From Saccharolobus shibatae B12 (GTDB lineage Archaea > Thermoproteota > Thermoprotei_A > Sulfolobales > Sulfolobaceae), in contig NZ_CP077717.1 of the NCBI RefSeq assembly GCF_019175345.1, positions 1,092,001 to 1,156,000 on the forward strand: a DNA stretch of 64,000 nt, read 5' to 3'. Numbering within the stretch: the first letter of the stretch is position 1; each line of letters begins with the position of its first letter. Shown piece by piece: positions 56,316 to 64,000 of the stretch. The notes below the pieces were generated by a model. It worked only from the letters and a program-made list of their open reading frames with translations. It was not told where the DNA came from and made no database searches. The position numbers were made by a program, and so were the translations under genes.

Positions 56316-58163
56316 ATGTATTATATGACTAGACATTTGATTTTAGGCAATGGTTCATTAACAGTCCTATATGATGGTAATTTTACGATAAGGGAATTAT
56401 ATTGGCCGTTAACGACTACAAATAATTTACACAAGGGTAGGTTTGGCGTATTCGTTAATGGTAAGTTCTCATGGTTAGATAATTTAAATCCAAAGATTGG
56501 ATATTTAGACGATACTTTAGCAGTATATTCCTCTTTTTCCTTTGAGGGAGTCAATTTTTATTTAGAAGATGTAATAGACATGGCTTACGATATTTGGATA
56601 AGGAAAATTTCAGTAAAAGGTGTAGAAGATAAGGACGTTAGAGTTTTTACCGCCTTTGATTTTCATGTTGGTGGAACACCAGATGGGAATACCGCACTTT
56701 TCGATCCTTACTCTGAGTCTATGATACAATATAAAGGTTCTAGATGGTTTTTGCTTTCACCTTCTATTCCCTTCTACCAGTACGCTACGGGAATTAAGGA
56801 ATATAAAGGTCTTTTAGGTACATGGAAGGACTGTGAAGATGGTGAACTTTCCGGTAATCCAATTGCCCAAGGTTCTGTCGATTTCGCTAGTAGTTTCAAA
56901 TTATATGGAGAAGATTTTTACATATGGTTAGTAGCTGGTAAGAATTACAACGAAGTTAGGGGCTTAAGCGATTACGTGAGGAAGAGAACACCCCAGATTC
57001 TATTTAAAAGAGTTGAGGACTATTGGAGGGGATGGTTAAGTAAAGTAATCGACTATGGTGAATATAATTCTATTTTGAGGAGAAGTTTACTGATTTTGCA
57101 ATCTCATGTACAGAACAATGGTGCCATAATAGCGTCACTTGATACTGATATTATGAAGTTCAATAGAGATACGTATAACTACGTGTGGCATAGGGATGCG
57201 GTGTTCTGTATTTTAGCTCTTGAGCTAATGGGATATTTTGATAGATCTAGGCAATTCTTTGAGTTCACTAGAAAGCTTTTCACAATAAATGGAGCACTGT
57301 TTCACAAATACACTGTTGATGGACATTTCGGTTCCACATGGCATCCCTGGACTCTAGAATATTTGCCTATTCAAGAAGATGAGACTGCATTAGTACTTTA
57401 CGCCTTATGGTTTCACTTCTCAAAATGGAAGGATGTTGATTTTATAAAGACGTATTATAGACCTATGGTGAAGGGAATAGCTGATTTTCTAGTAAATTAT
57501 AGAGAAAAGATGACTGGTCTTCCACTTCCCTCATTTGATCTTTGGGAAGAAAGGATTGGTATTCACTTTTATACTACAATAACTGTAATTGCAGGGTTGA
57601 GGGCTGCAGCAGATTTTGCCAGATTCTTTGGAGAAGACGAGTTAGCGCGAAAATATGAGAAAGTTGCAGATCAGATGCGTAATGCGTCAGATTTATTCTG
57701 GGTCGGTGACCATTACGCTAGAACGATATATATAAAGGAAGGTCAGGTTCACAAGATCGATGAGACCGTTGACTCAAGTACGTTATTGGCGCCAATATTT
57801 AATGTAATTCCTATTGGTAATTCTCGTTTTGCAAAGAATTTAGAGACTGTCATAGAGAAGTTAAGTGTTAAAAGGGGATTAGCTAGGTATGAGGGTGATC
57901 AATATTTGAAGGGAGGTGGTACTCCCAATATCTGGTTTATATCAACATTATGGTTGTCTGAAGTTTATTCGTTAATGGGTGAGAAAGAGAAGGCTAAGGA
58001 GAAGTTAGATTGGGCCTTGTCGAAATCTTTACCAACTGGGGTTATGCCAGAACAAATTGATGAGAACGATAACTATCCATCAGTTTCTCCTTTAGCGTGG
58101 AGTCATGCCGAGTTAATAAGGGCAATTTACGCGTTGAGAAACGGCGCATTAGATCCTAAATAA
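56316..58163 (+). CDS. Glycoside hydrolase family 15 (glucoamylase or trehalase-like)
   Basis: A 615-residue GH15 enzyme. An N-terminal beta-sandwich (about 1-255) precedes the (alpha/alpha)6 catalytic domain. YNYVWHRDAVFC, the substrate-site motif near residue 290, and FDLWEERIG with the catalytic acid Glu near 409 are seen; QIDENDNYPSVSPLAWSHAELI near the end provides the catalytic base region. No signal peptide, so it acts in the cytoplasm, probably on glycogen, maltodextrins or trehalose. ATGs at 56316 and 56325 are both possible starts. Divergent from the photolyase. Confidence 0.9.
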   Translation: MYYMTRHLILGNGSLTVLYDGNFTIRELYWPLTTTNNLHKGRFGVFVNGKFSWLDNLNPKIGYLDDTLAVYSSFSFEGVNFYLEDVIDMAYDIWIRKISVKGVEDKDVRVFTAFDFHVGGTPDGNTALFDPYSESMIQYKGSRWFLLSPSIPFYQYATGIKEYKGLLGTWKDCEDGELSGNPIAQGSVDFASSFKLYGEDFYIWLVAGKNYNEVRGLSDYVRKRTPQILFKRVEDYWRGWLSKVIDYGEYNSILRRSLLILQSHVQNNGAIIASLDTDIMKFNRDTYNYVWHRDAVFCILALELMGYFDRSRQFFEFTRKLFTINGALFHKYTVDGHFGSTWHPWTLEYLPIQEDETALVLYALWFHFSKWKDVDFIKTYYRPMVKGIADFLVNYREKMTGLPLPSFDLWEERIGIHFYTTITVIAGLRAAADFARFFGEDELARKYEKVADQMRNASDLFWVGDHYARTIYIKEGQVHKIDETVDSSTLLAPIFNVIPIGNSRFAKNLETVIEKLSVKRGLARYEGDQYLKGGGTPNIWFISTLWLSEVYSLMGEKEKAKEKLDWALSKSLPTGVMPEQIDENDNYPSVSPLAWSHAELIRAIYALRNGALDPK

Positions 58164-58253
58164 ATTGTAATTTTAACTATTCTCTTTTATCATTATAAAT
58201 TAAGTTTACAAGTTACCAAAAGATTTTTAAGAGTTTTATGAAATCCTCTAATT

Positions 58254-58649
58254 ATGCAAGGTAAAAATGAAATAAGCATGCCAGATGGCAGAGTAGCTGA
58301 CATATTCAATGTAGTAAAATTTCTCTATGGACTCAGTGATAGGGATATAGAAATTTTAAAACTGCTAATTAAATCCCAAAACGCCCTAACCATGGAGGAA
58401 ATTTCGAGCAAACTGAATATTACAAAATCTGTTGTAAATAAATCTATACTGAATCTCGAGAAGAAGAATATGATAATTAAAGAAAAAATAGAAACTTCTA
58501 AAAAGGGAAGAAGGGCATATACATATAAGGTGGATACACATTATTTAAGCAAGAAATTGCTTGTTGATATAGACCAATTAATGAAAGATTTAAAGGTGAA
58601 GATTGCATATATAGTAGGCGTAGAGGTAGAAAAAACTACTAGTATTTAA
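58254..58649 (+). CDS. Winged-helix DNA-binding protein (Lrs14/TrmB-like)
   Basis: A 131-residue protein with a clear winged helix-turn-helix: LSDRDIEILKLLI, ALTMEEISSKLNITKSVVNKSILNLEKKNMI (recognition helix near residues 60-75), then a wing with RRAYTYKV. The C-terminal helix (KKLLVDIDQLMKDLK) is likely a dimerisation coiled coil, as in the Lrs14-like regulators of Sulfolobales. The promoter region ATTTTTAAG near 58222 is upstream. Targets are unknown; the GH15 gene upstream and Sso10a downstream are candidates only by position. Confidence 0.75.
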   Translation: MQGKNEISMPDGRVADIFNVVKFLYGLSDRDIEILKLLIKSQNALTMEEISSKLNITKSVVNKSILNLEKKNMIIKEKIETSKKGRRAYTYKVDTHYLSKKLLVDIDQLMKDLKVKIAYIVGVEVEKTTSI

Positions 58650-58662
58650 AGAAAAACTTCTT

Positions 58663-58953
58663 TTATTGTTTAATAGATAGTACGCTATTAATTTTCTCCC
58701 TTAATTGGTCCATATCCTTCCTCATTTCATTAAATTTCCTTATATCTTCGAGTAGTTCCTCTCCCTTTTTGGTTAACATGTACTGCTTTCCTTCTTGTTT
58801 TATTATTTCTAGATCCATTAACATCTTTATATATCTTCCAGTTAGGGCGTAGCTTAGATTGGCACCATACATTATTCTCGTCTTTGGAGATCCCGTCTTA
58901 CACGCCTCAAGTATTGCTTGTATAATTTCTAGCTTGCTTCTTTTCTTAGCCAT
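58663..58953 (-). CDS. Sso10a DNA-binding chromatin protein
   Basis: A 96-residue winged-helix dimeric protein essentially matching Sso10a as remembered. An N-terminal winged helix ([33 protein letters not shown]) is followed by a long C-terminal helix (about residues 60-93) that forms an antiparallel coiled-coil dimer. It is abundant and bends, bridges or stiffens DNA. A TATA box at 58976-58984 lies about 27 nt upstream of the ATG. Confidence 0.93.
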   Translation of the reverse strand: MAKKRSKLEIIQAILEACKTGSPKTRIMYGANLSYALTGRYIKMLMDLEIIKQEGKQYMLTKKGEELLEDIRKFNEMRKDMDQLREKINSVLSIKQ

Positions 58954-58975
58954 GGTAGACTTTCTATATATTGTA

Positions 58976-58984
58976 GTTTATAAA
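58976..58984 (-). promoter_or_regulatory. TATA box of the Sso10a gene
   Basis: On the minus strand it reads TTTATAAAC, centred 27 nt before the ATG at 58953. This is a strong TATA box at leaderless distance, as expected for an abundant protein. Confidence 0.6.
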
Positions 58985-59099
58985 CTTTTGCTTTACATCC
59001 AATGTATTACTAGTCTTTTCAGCTATGAGTGTCTCTACTTTCTCATATTGTTGGAAACTGCTAATTTATTTAAACTCTAATTATCAAATGATTCTTATA

Positions 59100-59834
59100 A
59101 TGGAAAGAATTGATATAGCCAGCGTCAAAGGTGGTGTAGGGAAATCATTTATAGCTTATTTTCTCACCAAAGCACTTGCTACAAGCCGTAAGATATTATT
59201 AGTAGATAAAGATTTGACATCTACAATTAGTAGGGTCTATAACATAAAAGGCAACTTACTATCTTATTTGACAGTGGGTCAGTCTTCTTTTATGTATTTC
59301 AAGGAAGTTGACAATGGACTTACAGTAATTAATATAGGCTGTAGTAGGAAAATAAAAAATATAGAACCTACAAAAATAGCAGATATCTATAGTGGATTTT
59401 CGGATTACGATTTGATGATAGTTGATAATCCATCAATACCATCAGATGTTTGTTTAGATACTGAGCTTCAAGCTTACTATACTTATTTGAATGAAAAAAG
59501 ATTAGATTACAATTTAATCCTAATATTGCCCCCTAATCAGTTTTTGGTAGATGAAAGTTTAGCATTCATGGAACTGTTTAAGGATTATATTAAGAATGAA
59601 TTAAGCATATCTCTGGGAAACGATTTGGTGAATTTTGATGTAATATCCTCAGTAATAAATATGTATAATCCTAGAGAAAGAATAGATATTAGTAAGGTTC
59701 AAAATCTAACCAATAAAATAGTTAAAATCCCATTTAAAAAAGAAGCAATTTATACACCCCTTGATCAGCTAAACATGCCGAAAGAAATTATTGAATTGGC
59801 TAAATATGTGTTAGAGCATATAGAGAGTAAGTAG
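59100..59834 (+). CDS. Orphan ParA/MinD-type ATPase
   Basis: A 244-residue P-loop ATPase with the deviant Walker A SVKGGVGKSF (signature Lys near residue 9), Walker A' LLVDKDLTSTIS and Walker B YDLMIVDNPSIP. Family members dimerise on DNA or membranes and move cargo. No ParB or MinE-like partner is next to it. The ATG at 59100 is preferred because the TATA box TTTATTTAAA (59065-59074) predicts transcription starting near 59095; ATG 59088 is the alternative. The C-terminal half is divergent, so its cargo cannot be guessed. Confidence 0.8.
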   Translation: MERIDIASVKGGVGKSFIAYFLTKALATSRKILLVDKDLTSTISRVYNIKGNLLSYLTVGQSSFMYFKEVDNGLTVINIGCSRKIKNIEPTKIADIYSGFSDYDLMIVDNPSIPSDVCLDTELQAYYTYLNEKRLDYNLILILPPNQFLVDESLAFMELFKDYIKNELSISLGNDLVNFDVISSVINMYNPRERIDISKVQNLTNKIVKIPFKKEAIYTPLDQLNMPKEIIELAKYVLEHIESK

Positions 59835-59921
59835 GATATAGCTTTCCTTGATATTAGTTTATAAAGTTAATACCACTCTATAAATACTTTAATGTTTCAA
59901 ACGATATAATGAAAGAAAGAA

Positions 59922-59930
59922 TTATATATA
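59922..59930 (+). promoter_or_regulatory. TATA box of the DUF3311/symporter operon
   Basis: TTATATATA is centred about 35 nt before the ATG at 59961, which would leave a short leader of roughly 9 nt. The surrounding 126-bp gap after the ParA gene is A/T-rich with no other feature. Confidence 0.45.
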
Positions 59931-59960
59931 GGAATTTCTTAGCGTAAGAATAGTGGTTAA

Positions 59961-60155
59961 ATGGTAAGTGTGAAAAGTATTTTAGCGGGAATCCTACTTC
60001 TAATACCATTTATCGCATATTTTGCAATACCGACATACAATAAAGTAGAGCCAGATTTAGGAGGTTTGCCGTTCTTCTATTGGTATCAAACATTGTGGTT
60101 AGCGATATCAACAATACTTTTCTCAATAGCCGCACTCCTTCTTGCCAGAAGGTGA
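59961..60155 (+). CDS. Small membrane protein (DUF3311 type) paired with the symporter
   Basis: A 64-residue protein with two membrane helices (about 6-25 and 40-61) joined by a loop containing EPDLGGLPFFYWYQ. This is the DUF3311 pattern, small proteins encoded directly before sodium/solute symporters and thought to be accessory subunits. The symporter gene starts 5 nt later. Confidence 0.8.
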   Translation: MVSVKSILAGILLLIPFIAYFAIPTYNKVEPDLGGLPFFYWYQTLWLAISTILFSIAALLLARR

Positions 60156-60160
60156 TATAG

Positions 60161-61678
60161 ATGCTAGGACTAGCTGGTATAATCGTCTTCATAGCGCTTT
60201 TCATAGTATTCATATTCCTTGGATTTTATGGTGCCTTCTGGAGAAAAGGAAACTTGGATTTACTTCATGAATGGGGGTTGGCAGGAAGAAGGTTAGGTAC
60301 TGTTCTAGTATGGTTCTTGATGGGTGCAGATTTATACACAGCGTATACATTTATTGCAGTACCATCAAGCCTTTACGCCAAAGGTGCAATATATTTCTTC
60401 GCAGTACCATATGTTTCTTTAACCTTTGCAATAGCCATGTTGACAATGCCTAAACTATGGATTGTTTCGAGAAATAGAGGTTATGTAACAGCAGCAGACT
60501 TCGTGAAAGATAGATTCAACAGTAGCATTTTAGCGGCTTTAATAGCGTTAACTGGTGTAGTCGCTGAACTACCTTATATAGCATTGCAAATAGTAGGTAT
60601 GAAGTCGGTCTTACAGATGATGTTATTAGGAATAGGTAACGCGGCCTTAGTGTCTGAAATTTCCCTAATAGTTTCCTTCATAATTTTAGCTGCATTTACA
60701 TATACTTCCGGTCTTAGGGGTGCTGCGTTAACTGGAGTTTTTAAAGATATTTTGATCTGGATCACGGTCATATCGGTAATCGTAATCGTACCACTACAAT
60801 ATGGGGGTTTCACTCACGCCTTTAGTGCTATAAACGCAGCAAACCTTTCAGCAAGATATGATACATTACCAAATAACTTACAAATAGCATATTGGAGTTT
60901 ATTCTTAGGTAGTGCCCTAGCCCTATACCTTTATCCACATTCAATAAACGGTTCACTAAGTGCTGATGATAAAAATAGATTAATGTATAGTACAGCATTA
61001 TTGCCAATTTATGGTATTGGTCTAGCAATAATAGCACTATTTGGTATTTTAGTTTATGCGGTACCAAATGCATTAAGTGTAGTATCTAAATATGGGGGTG
61101 CTCTTGCAGTTCCTGCATTAATAACATCAACCATGCCGGACTGGGCTGCTGGTATAATGCTACTAGGTATATTTGTTGGTGGCTTAGTCCCAGCTGCAAT
61201 AATGGCAATAGCGGCGTCCAATTTATTAGTTAGAAATGTGATAAAAGAGGTAAATCCAAGCATTACACCTAAAGGGGAAACTACGTTAGCTAAGTGGATT
61301 TCAGCTGTTATAAAGTTCTTAGCCTTAGCCTTCGTATTCCTAGTTCCATCCACATATGCCATCAACCTCCAATTGCTAGGAGGAATACTTATAACACAGA
61401 CATTACCGGCAGTGTTCTTAGGTTTATACACTAAATGGTTTAATCCATGGGCATTAACTGCGGGATGGGCTACTGGAATTATAAGCGGGACCTATATGTT
61501 CTTCACATTTGGACTACCTCGTGCCACGTCTCTATATCCTACGCCTTTCGGTTTAATGTATGCTGCAGTAATAGCGTTAGTACTGAACTTGGTAGTTTCA
61601 GTCATAGGTACACTTATAGCTAGTGCCCTAGGGTTCAAGACTAAAAGCAATATATCTGCAGAGGATCTAAAAAGATGA
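60161..61678 (+). CDS. Sodium/solute symporter (SSS family)
   Basis: A 505-residue transporter with about 13 membrane helices in the LeuT-like fold. [23 protein letters not shown] near residues 44-66 covers the Na+ site helix TM1, [20 protein letters not shown] is the characteristic TM5 region, and [22 protein letters not shown] near residue 340 is the TM8-like Na2 site. It imports an organic solute (carboxylate, proline or sugar) with Na+ or H+. It forms an operon with the DUF3311 gene. Confidence 0.9.
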   Translation: MLGLAGIIVFIALFIVFIFLGFYGAFWRKGNLDLLHEWGLAGRRLGTVLVWFLMGADLYTAYTFIAVPSSLYAKGAIYFFAVPYVSLTFAIAMLTMPKLWIVSRNRGYVTAADFVKDRFNSSILAALIALTGVVAELPYIALQIVGMKSVLQMMLLGIGNAALVSEISLIVSFIILAAFTYTSGLRGAALTGVFKDILIWITVISVIVIVPLQYGGFTHAFSAINAANLSARYDTLPNNLQIAYWSLFLGSALALYLYPHSINGSLSADDKNRLMYSTALLPIYGIGLAIIALFGILVYAVPNALSVVSKYGGALAVPALITSTMPDWAAGIMLLGIFVGGLVPAAIMAIAASNLLVRNVIKEVNPSITPKGETTLAKWISAVIKFLALAFVFLVPSTYAINLQLLGGILITQTLPAVFLGLYTKWFNPWALTAGWATGIISGTYMFFTFGLPRATSLYPTPFGLMYAAVIALVLNLVVSVIGTLIASALGFKTKSNISAEDLKR

Positions 61679-61694
61679 AAGTTAAACTCAAACC

Positions 61695-61700
61695 TTTTTT
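61695..61700 (+). terminator. Oligo-T stretch after the symporter gene
   Basis: Six thymidines occur 17 nt after the symporter stop, before the separate Sir2 transcription unit. Inferred as an intrinsic termination signal only from sequence and position. Confidence 0.35.
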
Positions 61701-61741
61701 ATTTTAAAATCTTATTTACCTACTAGTAGTATATTCTAATT

Positions 61742-62485
61742 ATGATATACGAGAAAATAGCTGAAGAACTTATTTCCTCTTCTTACGCCATAGCCTTTAC
61801 CGGAGCTGGTATCAGTACAGCTTCTGGTATTCCCGATTTCAGAGGTCCTCAAGGATTATGGAAGAAGTATTCACCAGAGTTAGCTAGTATAGAATATTTT
61901 GAAAAAGATCCCAAAAATTTTTGGGAATTCTACTCATTAAGAATGAGGGGATTATTCGAAGCCCAACCTAATAAGGCACACTACTCTTTGGCTGAGTTAG
62001 AAAAGATGGGTATAATAAAGGTAATAATAACGCAAAATATTGACGGTCTACATCAGAAGGCTGGTTCTAAGAACGTTATTGAGCTTCACGGAACTATGAG
62101 GAGGTCATATTGTGTTTCATGCTTAAGGACTTATGATTCTCTAAACGTCCTAAGTATGATAGAAAAGGGTAATCTTCCACCTAGGTGTGATTGCGGTGGG
62201 ATAATAAGGCCAGATGTTGTACTTTTTGGGGAACCAGTTAAGAACATTTATGAGGCACTAAGTATTGCCTATGAATCTGATCTCGTAATCTCAATAGGTT
62301 CTTCATTAACTGTATATCCAGCCAATTTAATTCCACAGACCGTAAAAGAAAGAGGTGGTAAGCTAATAATTTTAAATATGGAGGAGACCCCGTTGGATAG
62401 TATTGCGGATTACGTCGTAAGGGAACCAGTGGAAATTTCATTGCCCAAGATAGTTGAAAACGTGAGACAGAAAATACTTTCGTGA
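61742..62485 (+). CDS. cobB: Sir2-type NAD-dependent protein deacylase
   Basis: A 247-residue sirtuin. NAD-binding motifs are FTGAGISTASGIPDFRGPQGLW (around residues 18-40), ITQNIDGLHQKAG and IELHGTMRR, with catalytic His near 116. The zinc site is CVSC and CDCGG. In Sulfolobus this enzyme removes acetyl or other acyl groups from chromatin protein Alba and metabolic enzymes, releasing nicotinamide. A small gene overlaps its stop by 4 nt. Confidence 0.95.
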   Translation: MIYEKIAEELISSSYAIAFTGAGISTASGIPDFRGPQGLWKKYSPELASIEYFEKDPKNFWEFYSLRMRGLFEAQPNKAHYSLAELEKMGIIKVIITQNIDGLHQKAGSKNVIELHGTMRRSYCVSCLRTYDSLNVLSMIEKGNLPPRCDCGGIIRPDVVLFGEPVKNIYEALSIAYESDLVISIGSSLTVYPANLIPQTVKERGGKLIILNMEETPLDSIADYVVREPVEISLPKIVENVRQKILS

Positions 62486-62721
62486 ATCTCAGTCGTGTTT
62501 TTTTAAGTAAAATTTCTGATATGATTGAAGAGGAAGAGGAATTAAGAATAATAAAACAAATATTTTTAATAATTAAGGAGAATATACCAGACGATTGTAG
62601 AGATTTGGTAATTAACAGATTAATGGACAGAATAATGGATGATATTAAGGAATTAGGTGTCAAGGAGACAATGAAAAAATGGTTAGGAGAGGAAGATGAG
62701 GAACTTTTCATAGTTCATTAA
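62482..62721 (+). CDS. Small acidic helical protein coupled to Sir2
   Basis: A 79-residue protein starting at a GTG that overlaps the Sir2 stop (GTGA). It is very acidic (EEEEELRIIKQ near residue 16, GEEDEELF at the end) and helical, with the pattern DCRDLVINRLMDRIMDDIKELGVKE. No family recognised. Coupled translation with Sir2 suggests a related role, perhaps a regulator or partner. Its end overlaps the D box of the guide RNA on the other strand by a couple of bases at most. Confidence 0.65.
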   Translation: MNLSRVFLSKISDMIEEEEELRIIKQIFLIIKENIPDDCRDLVINRLMDRIMDDIKELGVKETMKKWLGEEDEELFIVH

Positions 62722-62774
62722 ATCAGTCGCGGATTTGATCTTCACCTTTCAGAGCTTAGCCCGTTCTTCATCTT
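62720..62774 (-). ncRNA. Box C/D guide sRNA (candidate 4), overlapping the 3' end of the nucleotidyltransferase gene
   Basis: On the minus strand: C box ATGAAGA at 62765-62771, a 12-nt guide at 62753-62764, D' CTGA at 62749-62752, a 3-nt spacer, C' GTGAAGA at 62739-62745, a 12-nt guide at 62727-62738, and D CTGA at 62723-62726. C and C' share the same variant RUGAAGA, one base from consensus, and both guides are exactly 12 nt. The first half is also the last ten codons of the nucleotidyltransferase gene, whose TGA (62742-62744) lies in C'. Confidence 0.75.
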
Positions 62775-63446
62775 TATTAAATCTTCAGAGACCTCCTCTA
62801 TATCTTTTATTGTATCTATTGATCGCCAGTAGACATCATAATATTTTATGCCCATCAATAACGATTCCTTTGCAAGTTTAGGAAAAGTGAGTTTTTCCAT
62901 GTCTCCCTTTTCTGGTAAATATTTGAATATTTCCTTTCTTATTAAATATACTCCTGCATTTATCCAGTAGTTTTCTAAGATTGGCTTCTCCTTAAAATCT
63001 ATAATCTTGTCATCCTTAGTTTCGACTATTCCGTATGGGCTCTTGAGGGGAACTAGTGACATTGTCATTACGTTTTCGCTGGATACTTTCAACTTACTTA
63101 TGTCTAGGTTAGTTATTATATCGCCGTTGAGTACTATAAACGCGTTTTCAGCACTTAATAATCTCTCGACCTTCTTTAGTGCTCCACCAGTACCTAAAGG
63201 TTCCTCTTCTATAGAAAAATAAGTTGAAATTCCCAGTCTCTTTTCGTTTTCACTTAACCACTTTATTAGAACCTCCCATTTATAGCCTGTTAATATTACA
63301 AAGGATGTAATACCGAACTGTTTAAGCCAAGAGATCTGCCATTCAATTATTGGTCTCCCAGCCACTTCAATCAAAGGCTTAGGTCTATCATCTGTAAGTG
63401 GTCTTAATCTCTTACCATACCCACCCGCCAAAATAACCGCGTGCAT
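62742..63446 (-). CDS. Sugar-phosphate nucleotidyltransferase
   Basis: A 234-residue NDP-sugar pyrophosphorylase catalytic domain. The signature loop is [25 protein letters not shown] (residues about 6-30); [15 protein letters not shown] gives the metal-binding Asp, and [12 protein letters not shown] the sugar site. It activates hexose-1-phosphates (mannose or glucose) with GTP, UTP or dTTP for surface glycans. It lacks the left-handed helix domain of larger relatives. The ATG at 63446 (MHAVILAGG) is preferred to the one at 63455. Confidence 0.92.
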   Translation of the reverse strand: MHAVILAGGYGKRLRPLTDDRPKPLIEVAGRPIIEWQISWLKQFGITSFVILTGYKWEVLIKWLSENEKRLGISTYFSIEEEPLGTGGALKKVERLLSAENAFIVLNGDIITNLDISKLKVSSENVMTMSLVPLKSPYGIVETKDDKIIDFKEKPILENYWINAGVYLIRKEIFKYLPEKGDMEKLTFPKLAKESLLMGIKYYDVYWRSIDTIKDIEEVSEDLIKMKNGLSSER

Positions 63447-63658
63447 AACATACATAATATTTCCAATTTAATAAACATTTTCCAATAACCCTAAAAGCTT
63501 CATAGTGCAGAGGACTATTTTGAAAGTTCTTTCCCTCGAATTCTTCAGCTCTAGACTTATCTATTCGGACTTTGGAGAATGATTAAGTAACTCAAACACG
63601 ATATAAAGCTCTTTTTGTTAAAAAGTAATTGATTAATCCTGCAATAAGTTTTTCCACA

Positions 63659-64000
63659 TCATTCTGGTATTTTGACTCCCTCCAGTTCCAATAAGGCTTT
63701 CTTCAACTTTACTCCTCTGGAGTATCCTCCAATACCATTTTCAGCTATTACTCGGTGGCATGGTATGATTAAAAGAATGGGATTTTTAGATAAAGCCATA
63801 CCAACAGCTCTTGGAGAAGTTCCCAGTGAATCTGCTATCTGTTTATAGCTCATAACTTTTCCCCAAGGGATCTTCATTACTTCTTTAAATACTGATAATC
63901 TAAAAGGATAGGTCTTTAGGTTAATAGGCTCCCTTAAGTTTACTGGCTTACCTTCAAAGTAGAGATCTAGCTTATGGAAGAATTCAGTGAAGCTACTATC
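63659..64000 (-). CDS. ogt: O6-alkylguanine-DNA alkyltransferase, N-terminus cut off by window edge
   Basis: The C-terminal 113 residues are visible. The acceptor cysteine is in IPCHRVI, with IPWGKVMSYKQIADSLGTSPRAVGMALSKNP as the helix-turn-helix and Arg finger before it and NGIGGYSRGVKLKKALLELE after. It removes alkyl groups from O6-guanine in a suicide reaction. The visible part is nearly identical to the Sulfolobus enzyme as I remember it (151 residues), so about 38 residues are missing. The 63456-63658 spacer holds no clear feature. Confidence 0.95.
   Translation of the reverse strand, partial: DSSFTEFFHKLDLYFEGKPVNLREPINLKTYPFRLSVFKEVMKIPWGKVMSYKQIADSLGTSPRAVGMALSKNPILLIIPCHRVIAENGIGGYSRGVKLKKALLELEGVKIPE

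Noticed and set aside
56247-56336. 30-residue N-terminal extension of the photolyase from the ATG at 56336
   Set aside because: Related photolyases begin at the LCLFVFRRD segment, and the extension would overlap the divergent GH15 start region.
63640-63665. ATGATGT on the minus strand at the ogt stop codon, like the C box at the TIP49 stop
   Set aside because: No D or D' CTGA follows at any plausible spacing, so the similarity is limited to one box.

Overview
The window is a gene-dense, low-GC stretch of a crenarchaeal chromosome. It almost certainly comes from Saccharolobus/Sulfolobus, and S. islandicus or a very close relative is the best guess. Diagnostic genes include a Dpo4-type Y-family polymerase, an Sso10a chromatin protein, a SsoPTP-like phosphatase, ribosomal protein L13e, aIF1A and aIF2-beta, archaeal pantoate kinase/phosphopantothenate synthetase, and an OGT whose visible part matches the Sulfolobus enzyme as I remember it. 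Many genes appear to be leaderless: a TATA box lies 23-28 nt upstream of the start codon. GTG and TTG starts are common, and neighbouring genes often overlap by 4 nt.

Layout. 1-5.1 kb: an Lrp-like fragment, a two-gene ABC-2 exporter, and a coenzyme A cluster (panB, phosphopantothenate synthetase, pantoate kinase). 5.1-12.2 kb: a large Fe-S oxidoreductase, a MoaD-MoaE fusion, a ThiD-ThiN fusion, an HD phosphohydrolase, pyrophosphatase and a membrane glycosyltransferase. 12.2-15.8 kb: a type IV pilus-like ATPase and membrane platform with no pilin genes beside them. 15.9-25.8 kb: an information-processing block (aIF2-beta, DUF424, NMD3, RNase HII and a degenerate DRG-like protein on the minus strand; a tRNA methylthiotransferase, thiolase, aIF1A, Rio1 kinase and a Pno1/Dim2-like KH protein on the plus strand), followed by a nuclease-like protein, a DUF1152 protein and small unknowns. 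25.8-30.8 kb: methionine/threonine metabolism, a decayed TnpB-type transposase gene, and an atypical glutamine-synthetase-like gene with an alcohol dehydrogenase. 30.8-46.5 kb: RNA and DNA maintenance (L13e, RtcA, Dpo4, TIP49, RadA paralogue, PTP, endonuclease V, DHH phosphoesterase, Hel308) plus a phosphate-transport module (PhoU-like, PiT, RHH regulator). 46.5-54.9 kb: the acyl-CoA carboxylase genes (pccB, accB, accC) used by the autotrophic 3-hydroxypropionate/4-hydroxybutyrate cycle, an ABC transporter with a puzzling ATPase start, and leuCD. 54.9-64 kb: photolyase, a GH15 glucoamylase-like enzyme, DNA-binding proteins, an orphan ParA ATPase, a sodium/solute symporter, Sir2, a sugar nucleotidyltransferase and a partial OGT.

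The most notable unlabelled signals are four box C/D guide RNAs, found by their C/D'/C'/D spacing. Three have two 12-nt guides and one has a 12-nt and an 11-nt guide. Two of them overlap the 3' ends of protein genes on the same strand. Also notable are the ABC ATPase whose N-terminal strand region is coded in frame but has no usual start codon and is joined to an upstream membrane-protein ORF through one TAG; a DRG-family protein that has lost its P-loop; and a perfect 16-bp palindrome directly in front of accC. No tRNA, rRNA or CRISPR array was seen.
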